This document shows, one piece after another, positions 1-13,000 of a stretch of 64,000 nt of DNA (positions are counted from its first letter, which is position 1; every line of letters starts with the position of its first letter). Below the pieces are notes generated by a model. The model saw only the letters and a list, made by a program, of their open reading frames with translations. It was not told the origin of the DNA and ran no database searches. The translations under genes and the position numbers were made by a program. The stretch spans positions 33,302,268 through 33,366,267 of the forward strand of contig OU342639.1 of assembly GCA_910589415.1 (NCBI GenBank), in the 5' to 3' direction. The DNA is from Malachius bipustulatus. Its lineage: Eukaryota > Arthropoda > Insecta > Coleoptera > Melyridae.

Positions 1-700
1 TCTGCGCCGGGGTATGTTTTTGCAGATAGTAGAGAATTTCTAAATCTCTTTTTTATACAGATGAAGTCAATTTGATTCCTAACAACTTTCTCAGGTGAGT
101 CGGCAGGTGATCTCCAAGTATATAGGCGTCATTTTGGTAACTTGTAGAATGTGTTGGCGACTACTAATTGTTTTTGTAAACAAAACGTCGCAAGCCTATC
201 GCCTCTGTCATTACGAATACCCAAGCCCCAAGCCATAGTCTCCTATAATGCTCTCTTGTTTTCCTTCGCCAATCTTGACGTTATGTCGCCCATGACGATG
301 GTTATTTCGTGATCCTTTGTCAGTGCTAGTACCTGATCCAGATCATTATAAAAGTTCTCTATTTGTTCGTCGTCACATTCTGTGGTTTGTGCATGTGCTT
401 GTAGGATATTAAGAACTTCTGTAGTAGTTTGGAGCTGCATCATTATTATCTTATCCGAAAAGTAAACAACATTATTAATTGCTCTTCTGATTTCTTGTGT
501 CATTATTATTGCGACTCCATTCCTGTGTTGTGGACTGTCTTCTCCTGCGTAAATTATGGTATGGTCATCTATTATCATTTTTCCGGAGTTAGGCCAACGC
601 ATCTCACTTATTCCCAGTATACCGATCTGCAGTCTCTTCATCTCTTTCAAAAAGTTGTGTATCTTTCCAGGTTCGTACATACTCTTTATGTCCCATGTGC
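1..700 (-). pseudogene. RTE-type LINE apurinic-like endonuclease domain, decayed
   Basis: The longest open piece is 145 codons (680 to 243). It shows the N-terminal half of an exonuclease-endonuclease-phosphatase fold: an ISEMRWP segment (the metal-binding Glu of the family), a GVAII strand and an ITIVMGDI segment where functional copies have GDFN. The match continues beyond the stop in shifted frames: a GLGIRNDRGDRL-like segment and a C-terminal piece near base 1 correspond to the rest of the domain, so several frameshifts and stops are present. In active relatives this enzyme nicks target DNA for target-primed reverse transcription. Replacement of the GDFN-type residues and the frame breaks indicate a dead copy. 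Family assignment is from recognised motifs, not a search. Confidence 0.78.
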
Positions 701-955
701 CTATTTTATAATCTTCTCAAGTTTGATCCTAGCTAATCGGGAGATTCTTAGCAGCCCTGCCCCATGAAAGGGGCGCCCGTACTCGGGGCCATTGTATTCA
801 TCAGTCTTAATCATGATTTCCTGGGAAATTTATGTATCTACCTATATACTAGGTGATTTTCCGTTGCCTTCCTAGTATCTATATATCAGCCCCCCAATCT
901 GGAACAAACGCTGTTTGTAGCCGCCTCTCGGGGTCAGACTTGTTTTCGAAATACA
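1..955 (-). mobile_element. RTE/BovB-type non-LTR retrotransposon, 5' part, cut by window edge
   Basis: Read on the minus strand, this starts with a moderately GC-rich leader (about 955 down to 700) and runs into a decayed endonuclease reading frame that continues to base 1. The leader type and the start of the protein match the insect repeat often mis-annotated as 'craniofacial development protein 2-like', an RTE-clade LINE. Only the 5' end is inside the window; the reverse transcriptase would lie to the left. The leader boundary near 955 is approximate. Confidence 0.8.
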
Positions 956-2485
956 CGGTGCTAAAGTTCTTAGAAAAATTTAATATTTTTTGAATATCTA
1001 GAAATTGGTTTATTAGAATAATTTGAAATTTTTGACAGTACATAGTTGTATATTAATAATTGAAGTACATGATTTGATACTTCCGATGAAAAATTCTTCA
1101 ATCCAGTGGCAGAGAGATCTTGGTGTGTTCTTACCTTTTTTTATAAAATATTTTCTACGCCACTGATGATTTTAATGCAAATTTGTTATTTTTGGTAGAT
1201 CACTTCGTTTCAGTCAAGTAGTTCATCGTTATAATTCTGGTAACGATGGTAAGAAGTTTATTCTCAGGTAAGAAAGAGCGCTCGCTCCCCCCGGAAAATT
1301 TAATTTGGTTGCTTCAGCATTCTCCATTTCGTGCAAGCAAGAAAATTCTTAACTTGTTCACAAATAAAGGCTGCATGGTTCGGAGACAAGTAGAGTAATT
1401 TTTAATGCAATCTTTTGTTTTTAATGTTTGTCTTGAGTCAATTTTCGTTCCTGGATTTTCTTGACTAAAGTTTTAGCTTAAATATGAGGATTAAATTTCC
1501 AAAATCGGTTTGCGAGGAAAAAAGTTATGCACTTCAAGAGCAAACAGTTGCTTTTTTTAGATCACCTGTCAATAGAGGTGTGAAATCAAAAATTTGAAAA
1601 CTGTTTCTAGGTGAGACATCAAGTTTCAAAATTTGCTCATAAAAATTTACAAGAAAAGTAGTAGATTCAATAAAGCAGAAAAATGAAGGATATAAGGGCC
1701 GCTGACATGTGAAAACAAAACCGAAATCCCCTGGGAATTTTAGAAAGTTAATCCCCAATCACAATCAAGCTAAATTTTGGGGTGCCATACTTTCATTTAT
1801 GCGTAGTGTAGTCGACTTTTTTTTAATTTTTTGAAAATTAAATAAATAGCTTTCAACGATTTATGACAACATACAAAAAATAATTCATTTATTTTTAATA
1901 ATAAAAAAGATATGGCTAAAATAAGAAATTTAGATTTTTCAGCTTTTTCAGGATAGTTCAGCAACGCCTGAAATAATTCAAAATTTTGTTTCAGATTCTT
2001 AATAAGCGTAAAATTCCGGTAATATTTGCCACTTTAACCCAATCTGTAACAATTGCTTATTGCATTGACCGCATGTAAATATTAAATACATCAAATTGGC
2101 ATTTTTGTAAACTATATTTATGTGTTGAACCACTTCAGCTCGAATTTGCAAAAAATGTTTGAAATACCTTGCTTGGTAGGCTAAATGACATTAACCAATG
2201 AAAAGTCAATTAATTCAATAAGCATTAATTTTAATTTGTTTTTAATAATTTAAGGTACCTACACACGTGCTTGAGAATATTCATACAGTTACATCGACTA
2301 ATTGATCAATGGTAGGTAATTAACTAATTGCTAATTGGTAATGAATGAGTGAGTAATTCTAACAGTGCTACAACAAATTTCTCTGAATAGCAAATATTAA
2401 TAGGCAAAGTTGGAGCGCACTGGAGAGGAGCCACAGTATTGAAATGGCTTGATTAAAAAAAATATTATCTGCGGCGTGTTCTAGA
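956..2485. other. AT-rich intergenic stretch, nothing recognised
   Basis: No long open frame, RNA gene or clear repeat was recognised. Short open frames here are unlike proteins. Confidence 0.5.
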
Positions 2486-2489
2486 TTGA

Positions 2490-3205
2490 GTCCGGTTTGA
2501 GAAAATTAGAATTTTCGAGCTGAACCGTACCTTGTCAAACCCACCATGCAAAAATCTAATTTTCGAGCTGACCGCGGAACTTGCAAAAAATAATTTTTCA
2601 AAATGAGCACAACTTTGTAAAATAAAATTTTTTAGATGCTGTTCAACAACGGTCGAAAAAAGCTAACAAAATTTTTTGAGGCTAAAGGAATTTAAAAAAA
2701 CACAGCTAGCATAACAGCTTGCAAAAAATAAAAACCAAAATCCCACCATAACGAATCTTTATAATTATTGTCAAACCTGGATTGCAAAAAAAATCCAGCT
2801 AACGGGACCTTATCAAAACAAACCTTGTCCTAAGGAACACAAAATTCGAGCTGAAAGGACCTTGTGAAACAGGCCTTGTCAAAAATAAAAATAAAAAATA
2901 CCAACTGATCGAACCTTGTCAAACCAACCTTGAAAAAAAAAATTTTTTAACAACAAAGGTCGAAAAAAGCTTGAACTACTTTCGAGCTAACCGGATCTTA
3001 AATTAGATCTGCACAGGCCCTTTCAAACTGGACCTCGCAAAGAACAAAAAATCCCACACGGACTTTAATTATTGTCAAACCTGAATTTCGAGAAAAAATC
3101 ATTCGAGCTGACATGTTCTTGACAAAACAGTGTTGCTGTTCTAAGAAAAACAAAACTTGAGCTGACAGGATCTTGTCAAACCTCACCTTGCAAAAAAATT
3201 AGACC
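2490..3205. repeat. Degenerate tandem repeat with TTCGAGCTGA core
   Basis: A motif of the type TTCGAGCTGA, followed by a short variable part, CCTTGTCAAAC and then an A-rich run, recurs at about 2515, 2565, 2800, 2847, 2912, 2983, 3100 and 3152. Spacing is irregular and copies are diverged. A related stretch occurs at 23,990-24,145, where a 12-base string around CGGACTTTAATT is shared. It is probably an old minisatellite or the body of a dispersed repeat. Confidence 0.6.
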
Positions 3206-4040
3206 CGATTAAAAAACACAAATTAACTGTTTAAATTTTCCAATTTCCCTCTGAGAATCTCTCTCTGATATGAGTGCTGAGCGATTGGTCATTCGATCGA
3301 CTAGGGTATCTCTTATTGTGCTAATTTTTGTACTAAGGTCTGGTAAACTTGGTGGGCAATAAGTCTTAGAGGCTCCATGAACAAAATAAAACTTTTCTGC
3401 CAAGAATGCATGAAAGAAATCCACTTGAATAAAAAATAATTACATTTACGAGATGAATGCTGAAAAAAAATACCATGAGTTATTTCCCTCTCTTAACAGG
3501 GTCTGCTGGAAAAAATCTCAGATGTCCGGGAAATGGATGGAAAAGCGGTCAGACCGCTATGAAAATTTTTTCGTCAATTTCTTTTTCAACAAACGTGATT
3601 ACAACGGAGAGCGTTATTACGTCCAGAAACGCGAATTCGGTAACAAATCTGCAAAATGATATTACGGTCATCAGTATTTTCCAATGATATATTATGATCA
3701 ATGCCAAGGTAAATATTTAAACTAATTTTGATAATTATTGTAGTTTCTTATCTGAAACCGATTTTCTCGTCTCCATGATTCAAATAATAAATGTTTATCT
3801 ACACTGTTGCCGCGTGGAACGGAATTTACCTATACATAGTACCTACGCTACGAGGGAAGAAATTTGAAAAATGGGAAAATATTTTTGTACCGCCTTGGAT
3901 TACGACAAATTCTTCCTTGCCAGATTAATAAGAATCGGTTGACGGGAATAAAGAATCACAGAACTGAGGAAAAACCGAGGTGGAAGATTTCGGACTTTGA
4001 TCATGATCAGATATGATTTATAGGTGACGGGTCTAGCGTA
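3206..4040. other. Non-coding stretch, no gene recognised
   Basis: Two short overlapping open frames at 3453-3687 have no recognisable domains. A small perfect palindrome AGCGGTC-A-GACCGCT lies at about 3542-3558. Nothing else is supported. Confidence 0.45.
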
Positions 4041-4099
4041 CGAGGTTCAACATTGCGATGGTAGGGTAGTAGCTTGGTTTGGTAATGAGTAGCGCCGAC

Positions 4100-4553
4100 G
4101 GTGACGACTAGCGCGAGTTAGTTTAGTTTAGTAGCCTTATTAGCCTTAGTCCAGTCGTGGTCATCAAGCGCTTTAGGTTGCGGTAGCCTTCCTTCTTGCC
4201 TTCCTCTTTTGCGACAGCCAGTTGATCGTTGATCGTGTTCTCGAATCACTTCGTGCCTAGTATTCATTCTCATTCCATTCAGTGCAGCGCGTAGCTAGAG
4301 CTAGAAAGACTACTCCCAGTTAGTTAGTCCAGTCCCAGTCTTCATTGACGAGAGTGCTTTTAGTAGGTAGTTCGGTAGTAGAGGAGTCGGTTCGGTCGCT
4401 CTCAGTAGTGGATGTTCAGTTATTAACCCAGGCCTACCGGCTTCTTACCTGTTGAGGACCATTCGTCTTGTTTTATGTGCAACTGTTCGATATTAGTGGC
4501 CTAACTTTCCTGTGATTGCTCTTCAGTCTTCGATTTACTCTACTTTTAATTCG
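4100..4553 (+). other. Candidate untranslated first exon (wdp?)
   Basis: The stretch differs from its surroundings: richer in C, G and CpG, with short TTAGT/CCAGT-type strings and no poly-A/T runs. It ends at 4553 in a strong donor (TCG|GTAAGTG). An insect initiator-like TCAGTG sits at 4279-4284, with AGAC about 26 bases downstream, near where a DPE would be expected. There is no long open frame, so it would be 5' UTR. The next downstream plus-strand coding exon preceded by an acceptor is wdp at 33,263. The link to wdp is inference; the exon could belong to a non-coding RNA. Confidence 0.45.
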
Positions 4554-4559
4554 GTAAGT

Positions 4560-5975
4560 GAACAATAATTAAATTATTTGCTTCATCCCTTCTATAATAA
4601 CGTGGGATGGAACTTTATTTTTTTACTTCAAGAATTATTTTTGATTTTTAATTTTAATTCAATAGATAATCGTGTTAGGGATTGCCTTATCTACTTAGGT
4701 AGATACCAAAAAAAAAAAATTTCATTCCTAGCGGGGAATGATCATATAATCTCCCTAAGTATTATTGGCGCAGGGATGATTATATGAGTTTATTATTTCT
4801 TTAAATATTTTATAGGTCATGGCATGATATTATAGGAACGCTCATAAATATAATTTCGCAGTTAATCAATCAAAATTTATTAGTTGAGCGGTGCATTTTT
4901 GAAAGTGTGACATTAGAGATTTACATGACATGTGAAAATTTTGACCTTAATTCTATTATTTATTATTATACAAGTTGTGAACGGGCATAATTTAAGACAA
5001 GCAGATTCTCGTTTCAAAGATGACAGTTTAATTCTTTTTTAATTTTTTTTAGTATTTTTTGGACACTTGCAAGCTTAATTTTTTACAAAATTAACTTTGA
5101 GAAAATTTTTTCCCATTTTATAAAATTTTATTAAGTAGGTACTGCAAGACTTTCTTTTTCCACAGTACAGGGCGAGTTTTTAAGTTTTCAATAGAAGTAT
5201 CCCTCAAAGTAGGCATAGCAGATAACAGAGAGCTGAAATTTTGCAAATGAAAAAATATTCACGATTAAAATGAGTTCTTTCAGTTTTCGGTTATTAAACC
5301 GGAAGAGACCATCAAGTTTGTCATTAACATACAATGGAATATTATGAATATTATTGCATTCGTAGATAACTACGTTTATATAGGGTGTTTTTTTGGATGT
5401 TTAGTACCTATACCTACAGGATCTTGTAAAATACTCCAGCTAAAAGGAACGATTAAATTGGGAAAGTGGTGCATGCAGCTTTATGAGCTAAATTCGAAGC
5501 AACTTTTGTTTTTTTTTTCAATCTTCATGGGTTCCTAGATATATGACATAAACTAAGTTTCACGAATTTGTATATACTGATATAGCACTCTTGTTATTGG
5601 GATGAGAGAGAAATCGTAAAGGAAAATGTTTCCAACGATTTCATAACCAATAAAATGGCCTTAAAAAATATTTTATTGGTCGTGTCATTTTCGAGTTATT
5701 GTTTTTTTTTTTTAATGTAAGTCATGATTGGCTCTGGCATCATTGAGTAAGTCGAATATCTAGAAACCCATGAAGAATAAAACTGTACTATAGTTTCCAC
5801 ATTTTTAATGGTTCCTGCTTCAACTGTAGTATAGATCCCTTTTCTTAGAGCCTTTTCAGATTATATTGATCACTTTTTTATACAAACCAACACCATAAAT
5901 CAATCATTCTACCTGTCATTTCTATATATAACCATATTTTATTTATACATATTCGATTGGCCATATTATACTCAA
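4560..5975. other. AT-rich non-coding stretch
   Basis: No gene recognised. The short open frames at 4578-4787 and 5344-5538 have no domain signal. Confidence 0.45.
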
Positions 5976-5979
5976 GAGG

Positions 5980-6076
5980 ATTAAATAAAACACTTGAGTT
6001 GGGGTCAAATGAGTACCTGTACAGTCATTTATAATATTATACTCATTTGACCCCAACTCTTGAGTGTTTTATTTAA
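5980..6076. repeat. Hairpin with about 36-base arms
   Basis: Left arm 5980-6015 and right arm 6040-6076 are nearly perfect reverse complements, sharing the core GTTGGGGTCAAATGAGTA. A 24-base AT-rich loop separates them and there is a small bulge near the arm centre. It may be a tiny foldback element or, if transcribed, a stem of miRNA-precursor size. Confidence 0.75.
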
Positions 6077-6079
6077 TTA

Positions 6080-7210
6080 AGGCCTTGTAATTATTGTTTT
6101 GATATTTCTTTTCAACGATTTTGATTTTATTATAATCGATTTATACCGACGTATTGAAGAAAACTTGATATTTTTCGCCACTTTATCACTAAATTACAGT
6201 TTTTCATCGCTGATGCCTGAACGAAAAAAAAATGATGAAACTGTTATGCCATTCTGTGGTCCTATAGGTATATTTTTATCCTATATTTTTTATAGGTATA
6301 GACACGATTACTCAAATTTTAAATTTTTTATCTTTAAAAATAACCTCTATTTCGGGGTTATACAACATAAGTGATGGTGATGGACCACCCTGTACTTAAC
6401 ATTGGACAAACACCGTGTATAAAATACTGTCGACAAAACACTTTAATTTTTAGGAGCTTTTTGAGTTATTTAATTTAATTGATTTATTTACAAATTTACT
6501 CATAAACAGGTATAGAGATTGGCATTTTCGAAGATGAAAGATTTTAATCCATTATACAGGACGTTCTATAACTGTGAGTTAATAGTGAAAACTTGGAATG
6601 TCAATAAAACAAAAAGATAAAACTTTTTACATTATTTTGATTTGACGTACAACTTTAGGGAGGATTCGAAAATTTTAAAGCGTACTGGTCAAATATTTTC
6701 TCTCAATTAAATCTCAAAAAATGATGTCAACAGGTCCGCTAGTTCCAATTTCTAACAACAATAAAAATCAATATTTTGCAAAAATGTCAGTTAACGGAAG
6801 GAGAAATATAATAACGTAACAAATAAGTCACCCCCATCTCCATCAACCTTCAAAGCGCCACCCGCCCCAAAAATAAAATTTAAAATATAATTAGATACCC
6901 TATCAAATATGTTTCAACTATTTTGAAACAATCGATTTTTTGTTTTATGTATTTGCACATACTTACAACAAGAGAATTTTACAAAATGTTTGCATTTTCA
7001 TGTATTTTACAATAATATAATACCAAAAGTAGGCGGCTGCCATTTAAACTTATACAATTAAGGTAGGTAGAGCTGTAAGGGTTGATGGGGGTGAGTTTTT
7101 TACGATTTTTGATACCTTTTTTTAAAAAGATTCTCCAATGGCAACTTTTAAAAACATTGTAAGGGTGTCTATAAGATAGTAAGATCAGGGAACATTAAAC
7201 GATTCTAAGA
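6080..7210. other. AT-rich non-coding stretch
   Basis: An open frame at 6099-6374 (91 codons) has no recognisable domain and AT-driven composition. No other features seen. Confidence 0.45.
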
Positions 7211-7214
7211 AACC

Positions 7215-7375
7215 CTCCTTCGTAATTTTCTTTGGCATCGGCGCTGTGAACCGAGAATATCAGCCGACGAACTAGGTGAGCGCCACCACTTCAACATCGC
7301 CCGACCGGGCAAGTCGGGGTTACATTAGAGCGTGGCGCCCGGGCTCCGAAAGCGAGTCCAGTCCCAGCAAAAATG
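7215..7375. other. GC-rich island, identity unknown
   Basis: A sharp rise in G+C inside AT-rich DNA, with an inverted pair GAGCGCCAC / GTGGCGCCC spanning about 7278-7342 and a GCCCGACCGGGC palindrome between them. It could be the head of a SINE, a structured RNA fragment or an old GC-rich exon. No tRNA A or B box was seen. Confidence 0.35.
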
Positions 7376-7379
7376 CAGA

Positions 7380-9470
7380 AAACGTTTTTCTGTTATTGGT
7401 TCTTTATATATAATTTCTGTTTTTTATGAGTCAATCCAGGAGAATAATTATTCGAGACTAGAGGTGTTATCATGTAGGTGATAATCTGAAGTTTTCAAAA
7501 AACGAGCTGTTTCAGATATAACCATGAATATAAATATATCGTTTTCAAGAAAAAGAATTTTTTGCCTCAAGAGAACCTGATGATTTTTTGTTTTTGTATT
7601 TACTAGGTTTGTTTTGCACTTTTTTCGCCCTCTTTATCGTTTCCAATTTTACTAAAAATAGGAATTCGAAGATAAGAATTTAACAAAATAATTTTGAAGA
7701 AACTTGATGGAAATCCTATTTCGATTGCGAAAATTTGAAAACTAAAAAAAAAAATGGAAAAAAATGTATATTACATCTTTCCACAGTTAATAATTCAAGG
7801 AAACTGCTCAGCAATTATTATTACCTCCATGACGATACGATTAGTCGCTAATTTCACGAAAAAAACCTTTACTTATAAGTACCTATAGTATACTTATTGA
7901 ATCAGCTGCTCCGCAGATAAACATTTCATAGGAAATGCACGAACGCGGATTTCTTATTTCTTATTTAAACAGTATACGATACCCTACTTAAACATTTGCA
8001 GTTAATTTATAACGAAATCATTTCAAATGTAATTAGTTGACCTTTACGCTTGAAAGGTTTTTTTTTACCTAGGTATACCAAGTATTGTCAATGATGTATG
8101 CATTTGAAATTGGAATCAAGTCTAAGAGACAGGTCACGAAAAAAAACCATTGCATGCATAAAATGGTAACAAATAATAACAATAACGTTACAATAAGCTT
8201 GTCTTATTTCATAAATATTTGGCAGTTATTTTGTACATTTTACATAGCATTTAATGATTAAAAAAATATAATGACGTGCAAAGTTCGGATTTTTGAAGGA
8301 TGTCGTGTCAATTAAAATTTCTGGTCTCTTTTTATGTGAGATAAATTAATAATGTTAAACTAACCAGTAGGTAGTGTATCCTAATTATTTCTTAGATTTT
8401 ATCTAATTACAGCATGGATCTGAATATATTTTTGAATTCATGCGCATGCTATTATGCTATTATAGTACCTATCACCTATATCTGCATAAGATTTTATATT
8501 ATATTCATGGTGTCTGGTACATGATTATACCTTTATTTGATAATTATATTTTTCGATCGTCGTTTATTATGCGTATTACCAAAAAAATAAATAATAATAA
8601 TTCTGGGAAAATCTATGTTGTCAATTTCTAAACAAAAATTCGTTTTACCCCCTCCCAAAAAAAGTAAACAATATTTGAGGAAGTTTTTCCAAAAGGAAAA
8701 CTTTTAAGGGTTGATACAGTTGAAGTACAATAATATAGACCTTAGCGAAGAACCGCTTTACTACCCTTGCGGTAAATTTTAAAACTCCATACATTTTTAA
8801 TTCAAACTGAAAAGTTTCCTGAGGACTACAAAACGTTTTACCAATACCCCATAATTTCGTTTATCCATCCCTTGAAAATTAGCCTGGTCAAAATCTTGGT
8901 GCACTTAACACCAGTAGTAAAAATTAAAGGAGTTGAAGCGATGAGTTTCTTAATTTTCGTATTTTCGCCCCCTGATTAGATAGAGGGGTTGAAAAATTTT
9001 AATCCTTTTTCTTCGCCCGAGAGAAGATTTTATCCACACACAGTTTTGTTATAAGTATCAAAGAGTTAGATCGAATCAGTAAATAAGATTTTTGAATTGG
9101 GCTTAATTCTGGAGGTCATAAAATAAAAGGAATTGAAGAATTTTACCCCCCTCCCTTCCCACAATAAAAAAAATATATCAAAAGCATTAAAAACAGTTAG
9201 AACTCCACTTTTTTGTCTAATGAATTTAAAAACTGTTATTAAAGTTCCATAAAAATCAACTTCTCCCTAAAATTGACTTGTTCTTTTCACCGATTTTATC
9301 CAGATTGTAAGGAAAAATGTGAGAATTTATTCCCAAACAATTTTTTCCCAAAAAATTCGCTTCTTTGAAGAAACTTACTGTTCATTACTGAAAAATTTAA
9401 TTTTTAACGCAACACACTACTTGATATAGAAATTTGAGACATCATTTAACCTCTAGGCGCATGTGTTTTG
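7380..9470. other. AT-rich non-coding stretch
   Basis: No gene recognised. Runs such as ACCCCCTCCC recur near 8647 and 9148, suggesting old repeats. Confidence 0.4.
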
Positions 9471-9474
9471 TGAC

Positions 9475-9660
9475 ATTTTTCGTAACGGAACGTCGGCACT
9501 CGCTCACGATATACAACTCACGGTAGACTCGGACGGCGTTACCTGTATTTATGAAACTAATTTAGAACCGAAAGCCGGAAAAGCATCCGGGAACTGTTGT
9601 GTCAGTATCACCCAGGGAGGGGCGCGAAGTTAGCACCCCTCTTTTGTGAAAAAACAATTT
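9475..9660. other. CpG-containing GC-rich patch
   Basis: A second GC/CpG-rich patch in AT-rich DNA, with many CG dinucleotides between 9480 and 9620. There is a 90-codon open frame on the minus strand (9834-9562) without recognisable domains. Function unknown. Confidence 0.3.
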
Positions 9661-12640
9661 CGGCTGCTCAGGTTTATAGAACTCAAAATTAGGGGCGTTT
9701 GATTTTGAAATTCTCACTTTGCACGGGACGCCCCATTTGCAAATATTAATAAAAATTAGTACCCTTTTTTGCAGAAATTCTAATCGATGTGACACCTGTG
9801 TACTTATGTGCGAGAGCAAAATTAATAATTTCAATAAATACTTCTTATGACATTTTTAAAATATTGTTCAATTTTTTAAGCCTACTTGCTAAGTATTTTA
9901 TATATACAAAGCCCCAGTTTTTGCCAAAATGCGTGCCCTAAAATGAAAATTAAAATTTAGCAACTTGCCTATTGCATAATATTATCAGCGCCACTGGTAA
10001 AAATGCAAATTTTTCTGCAGACCACTACTTGTGGAAATTTTACTCCCATGAATGTTTCACTCCCCTATATGAAGAATTGAAGGTCTCGGAAATTTCCGTC
10101 AGTATGTGAAGCCCTCCCCTCTCAGAAGTCAAAGGACTCCCTACTCAGAGGCACGAACGGCTTTTCGCAAATGGGAAGCAGCCATATCGGTTAGGTATAT
10201 GGACATATTTGGGATAAGACCTCTATGGAATTTCCCGTTCAAATAGCAGTACATTTATGTCGGTACTAGACCACTCCCTGCAGATGTTCCGAAAAAATTC
10301 ATCTCTCTAGACTGAAAACTGCTACCTGAATCGTGACGAGATGAATGGATTTTTACGAACTTGGAAAGAACAGCGCATGACTTTCGGCGATATTTAAAAG
10401 AAAATTCAAAACTCCTCTATAAGTTCTGCAGGAATTCGAAATTTTCAAAAAGGAGTTCAAAAGAAAAACCTAGAGGAGCATTTTAAAAACCGAAAATTTG
10501 TTGGGAGAATCGTGAATTTTGGAGATCCAATTTTTCTTGGTCTGGGGGTCAGAATCGGTGGACATTTGATGAGTAAAGCGGTGTCGTTCTCAATAAATAC
10601 GCGAAATCGGGAGTGCCATATCACTTTCTTTTGCATTGTATAAAGTAATTTTGTTGATCTCTAATTTTTGACTTTAGCTATTTTTATCAATTCATTAAAA
10701 ATACTTCAAAACAAACTGCATTCTCGCTAATCCGCATGACAACTTGTATCTTGCTTTAAATTATTGTTACCATATTTTATCTTCAGTATGTGGTGTGAAC
10801 TTAATTGCCCCGCGTTTATTAATCGAATGAATGGCAGCGATTCAATAATAACTGTCCAGGATTTAATAAAGACAATATACGGACCGGCAATGTCTGTTTT
10901 ATTCTCTAAATTGCTCGTAGACGTTCTGTTTTACGTTATAGTACCAACAACCTGTAAATTCAATACAATTCTATTTATAACTGGTGAGAGTTAAAGTACA
11001 TAACGATTATAATTTAAACAAGTAAGTACTTACTGATTATGACACACCGTTATCAGAATTTTATCACTCATGCTACATTAGGTATAATAATAGGTAAGTG
11101 CAGGCTGTAATAAACTGGACCACTATAACTTAATAATAATATTAGGAGCACTTGGATACATATTTGCATCAGGTTTTACCGATGTCATTATTTTACAGAA
11201 ATATGAGTAATGGAATCATTTTTGTTTAAATACTTTGATGATAGCGGTTTAATAATTTATTTCTCTTAGTTTTTCTGTTCTCGAAGTTTTGGATTTTTCT
11301 TTCTTTTAATGCTGCAGTTTCAAGAGATCATTTCTGGCGTTCGTTTATCCTTTAAGGGATGCTCTGGTTAAGTATATTCGTTCATCTCTTCTTCTGAAGC
11401 GCTAGAAATGTCGTTTTTGTCTTCTTTAGATTGGTGATCTTTTATGGGTTACACATTTTCTGGCAAGGCAACAGAATTATTTCACATTAATCTGCATTCT
11501 CCAGCGTTTCCCCAGAGTTGCAGTGAGCGAACTGTCCATTCAAAGTCGAAAGTACACATCCAGAATGGCGTTCTGGGTCTTCAGAATGAGTCCTCAGTGG
11601 TAGCTGATTCTTAGATCCTTTTTTGGCGATCATACGAATCCTGTTTTGTTACTCAGCTGGAGATAGGTATCATCCTTATTTAAGATGTTGGCGGTTGGCT
11701 CAGCAAACCGTCTTCACGAAAAGTTCTCTTCAAACGCTGGAAGTATCAGCCAACTTCAACCCCTTCTCGGACTTTCGGATTCCCAGGTCTTGGTGTTGAT
11801 GACCTCTTCAAGAGATTATTGTGTTCATGCTCCTTTAAAATTATCATGTTTTCTTATGTACGAGCGCCTTTTGAGTCAAATTCAAAATCCCATCAATTTG
11901 TAACGAAGCCCGAAAATCCGGACTTCGTTTTTAACTAATAATCAGGGGTTCCGTACTATTCAGGTATAATAGCAAGGTAGATGGAAATGAAATAAATTAT
12001 TTGAGACAAGCTTTGCTTACAATCGTGTTTTTCTTAAATTTACTTTCGTCTGGTCCTCAACCCCTCCCCCCCCCCCCCACCAAACGCGATCAGAGATGAG
12101 TGAATGAAATTAGTCTTGTTAGGTATCATTGACCCCGCCGGCAATTAATAATAATTATGTCCCCTAACCTGAATACACTAGGCGGTGTGAGTACCTACCG
12201 ATACGCGAAATCTGTCTTTCCATACTAGCTACCTTAGGGACAAGGGACAAGGGCACCGTAGCGGTGCCGGTTGTGTGATTAAGTTCAAGAGGGAATTAAG
12301 CGAGAGATTCCCCGGGGGAGTAGACCCTCAAAAAAAAAAAATTAATTTTGTAATGATCTAATTTTTTTAACCATAAAATTCACGAAAAACAAAATTTGAA
12401 GTGTTCATGTTTTGTGAATTAAGATGTTAATTACCTGTCAAATATACCTGTCACACCACATATTCGAAGGTGGTCGAAGTTTGAGGGGATTACGAAAAAA
12501 GTGACAATTTGAAAACAAAAATCGATTGCATGGTTTTTGGATTGAGTCAATGTCGCTCTTTAATAATAATTGAATATGTGTGTTTTACTTAGTTTACAGT
12601 ATATTAAGAAAAAGTTATTTTTTTATGAGAAGTTATTAAA
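9661..12640. other. Non-coding stretch with simple-sequence tracts
   Basis: No gene recognised. A C-rich run lies at about 12,060-12,080 and a short hairpin GGCACCGTAGCGGTGCC near 12,253. Small open frames at 10,764-10,994 and 11,685-11,903 are unrecognised. Confidence 0.4.
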
Positions 12641-12664
12641 AAAAATATATTTCCAAGCGTAATT

Positions 12665-13000
12665 TACGAAGTTTCGCAGTGGAAAGCACAAAATGAACTT
12701 TTATGTCGTCTTAATTGAACTTTTTACATTTTAGAAACTTTGCATTTATCGTCTAAGGAACTAAATTTTTGAGAGGCTTAGGATAGTGTTGAAAAGATCA
12801 TCTAATTGGGTGGTTTATACAAAGTGGTAATTAATAAGTAACCTGATTATCAAATTTTGCATTTGAAGTACAAAATGAACGTTTATGTCGTCATAATTGA
12901 ACTTTTTACATTTTCAAAGCTTTTGCACTTATCTTCTAAGGAACGAAACTTGAAAGGATTAGAATAGTATTGGAAAAAACGTCTAATTGTGTGGTTTATA
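12665..13000 (+). repeat. Two direct tandem copies, 182-base period
   Basis: The segment around AAATGAACTTTTATGTCGTC (12,691) recurs at 12,873 as AAATGAACGTTTATGTCGTC. Similarity continues through TTGAACTTTTTACATTTT, CTTATC(T/G)TCTAAGGAAC and GTGGTTTATACA. The second copy ends at the TA where the adjacent MITE begins. Confidence 0.7.

Noticed and set aside
3453..3687. Two overlapping plus frames as a small gene
   Set aside because: No recognisable protein features, and overlap in different frames points to chance.
9562..9834. 90-codon minus-strand frame as a gene
   Set aside because: No domain, signal or codon-use support; partly covers a CpG-rich patch.
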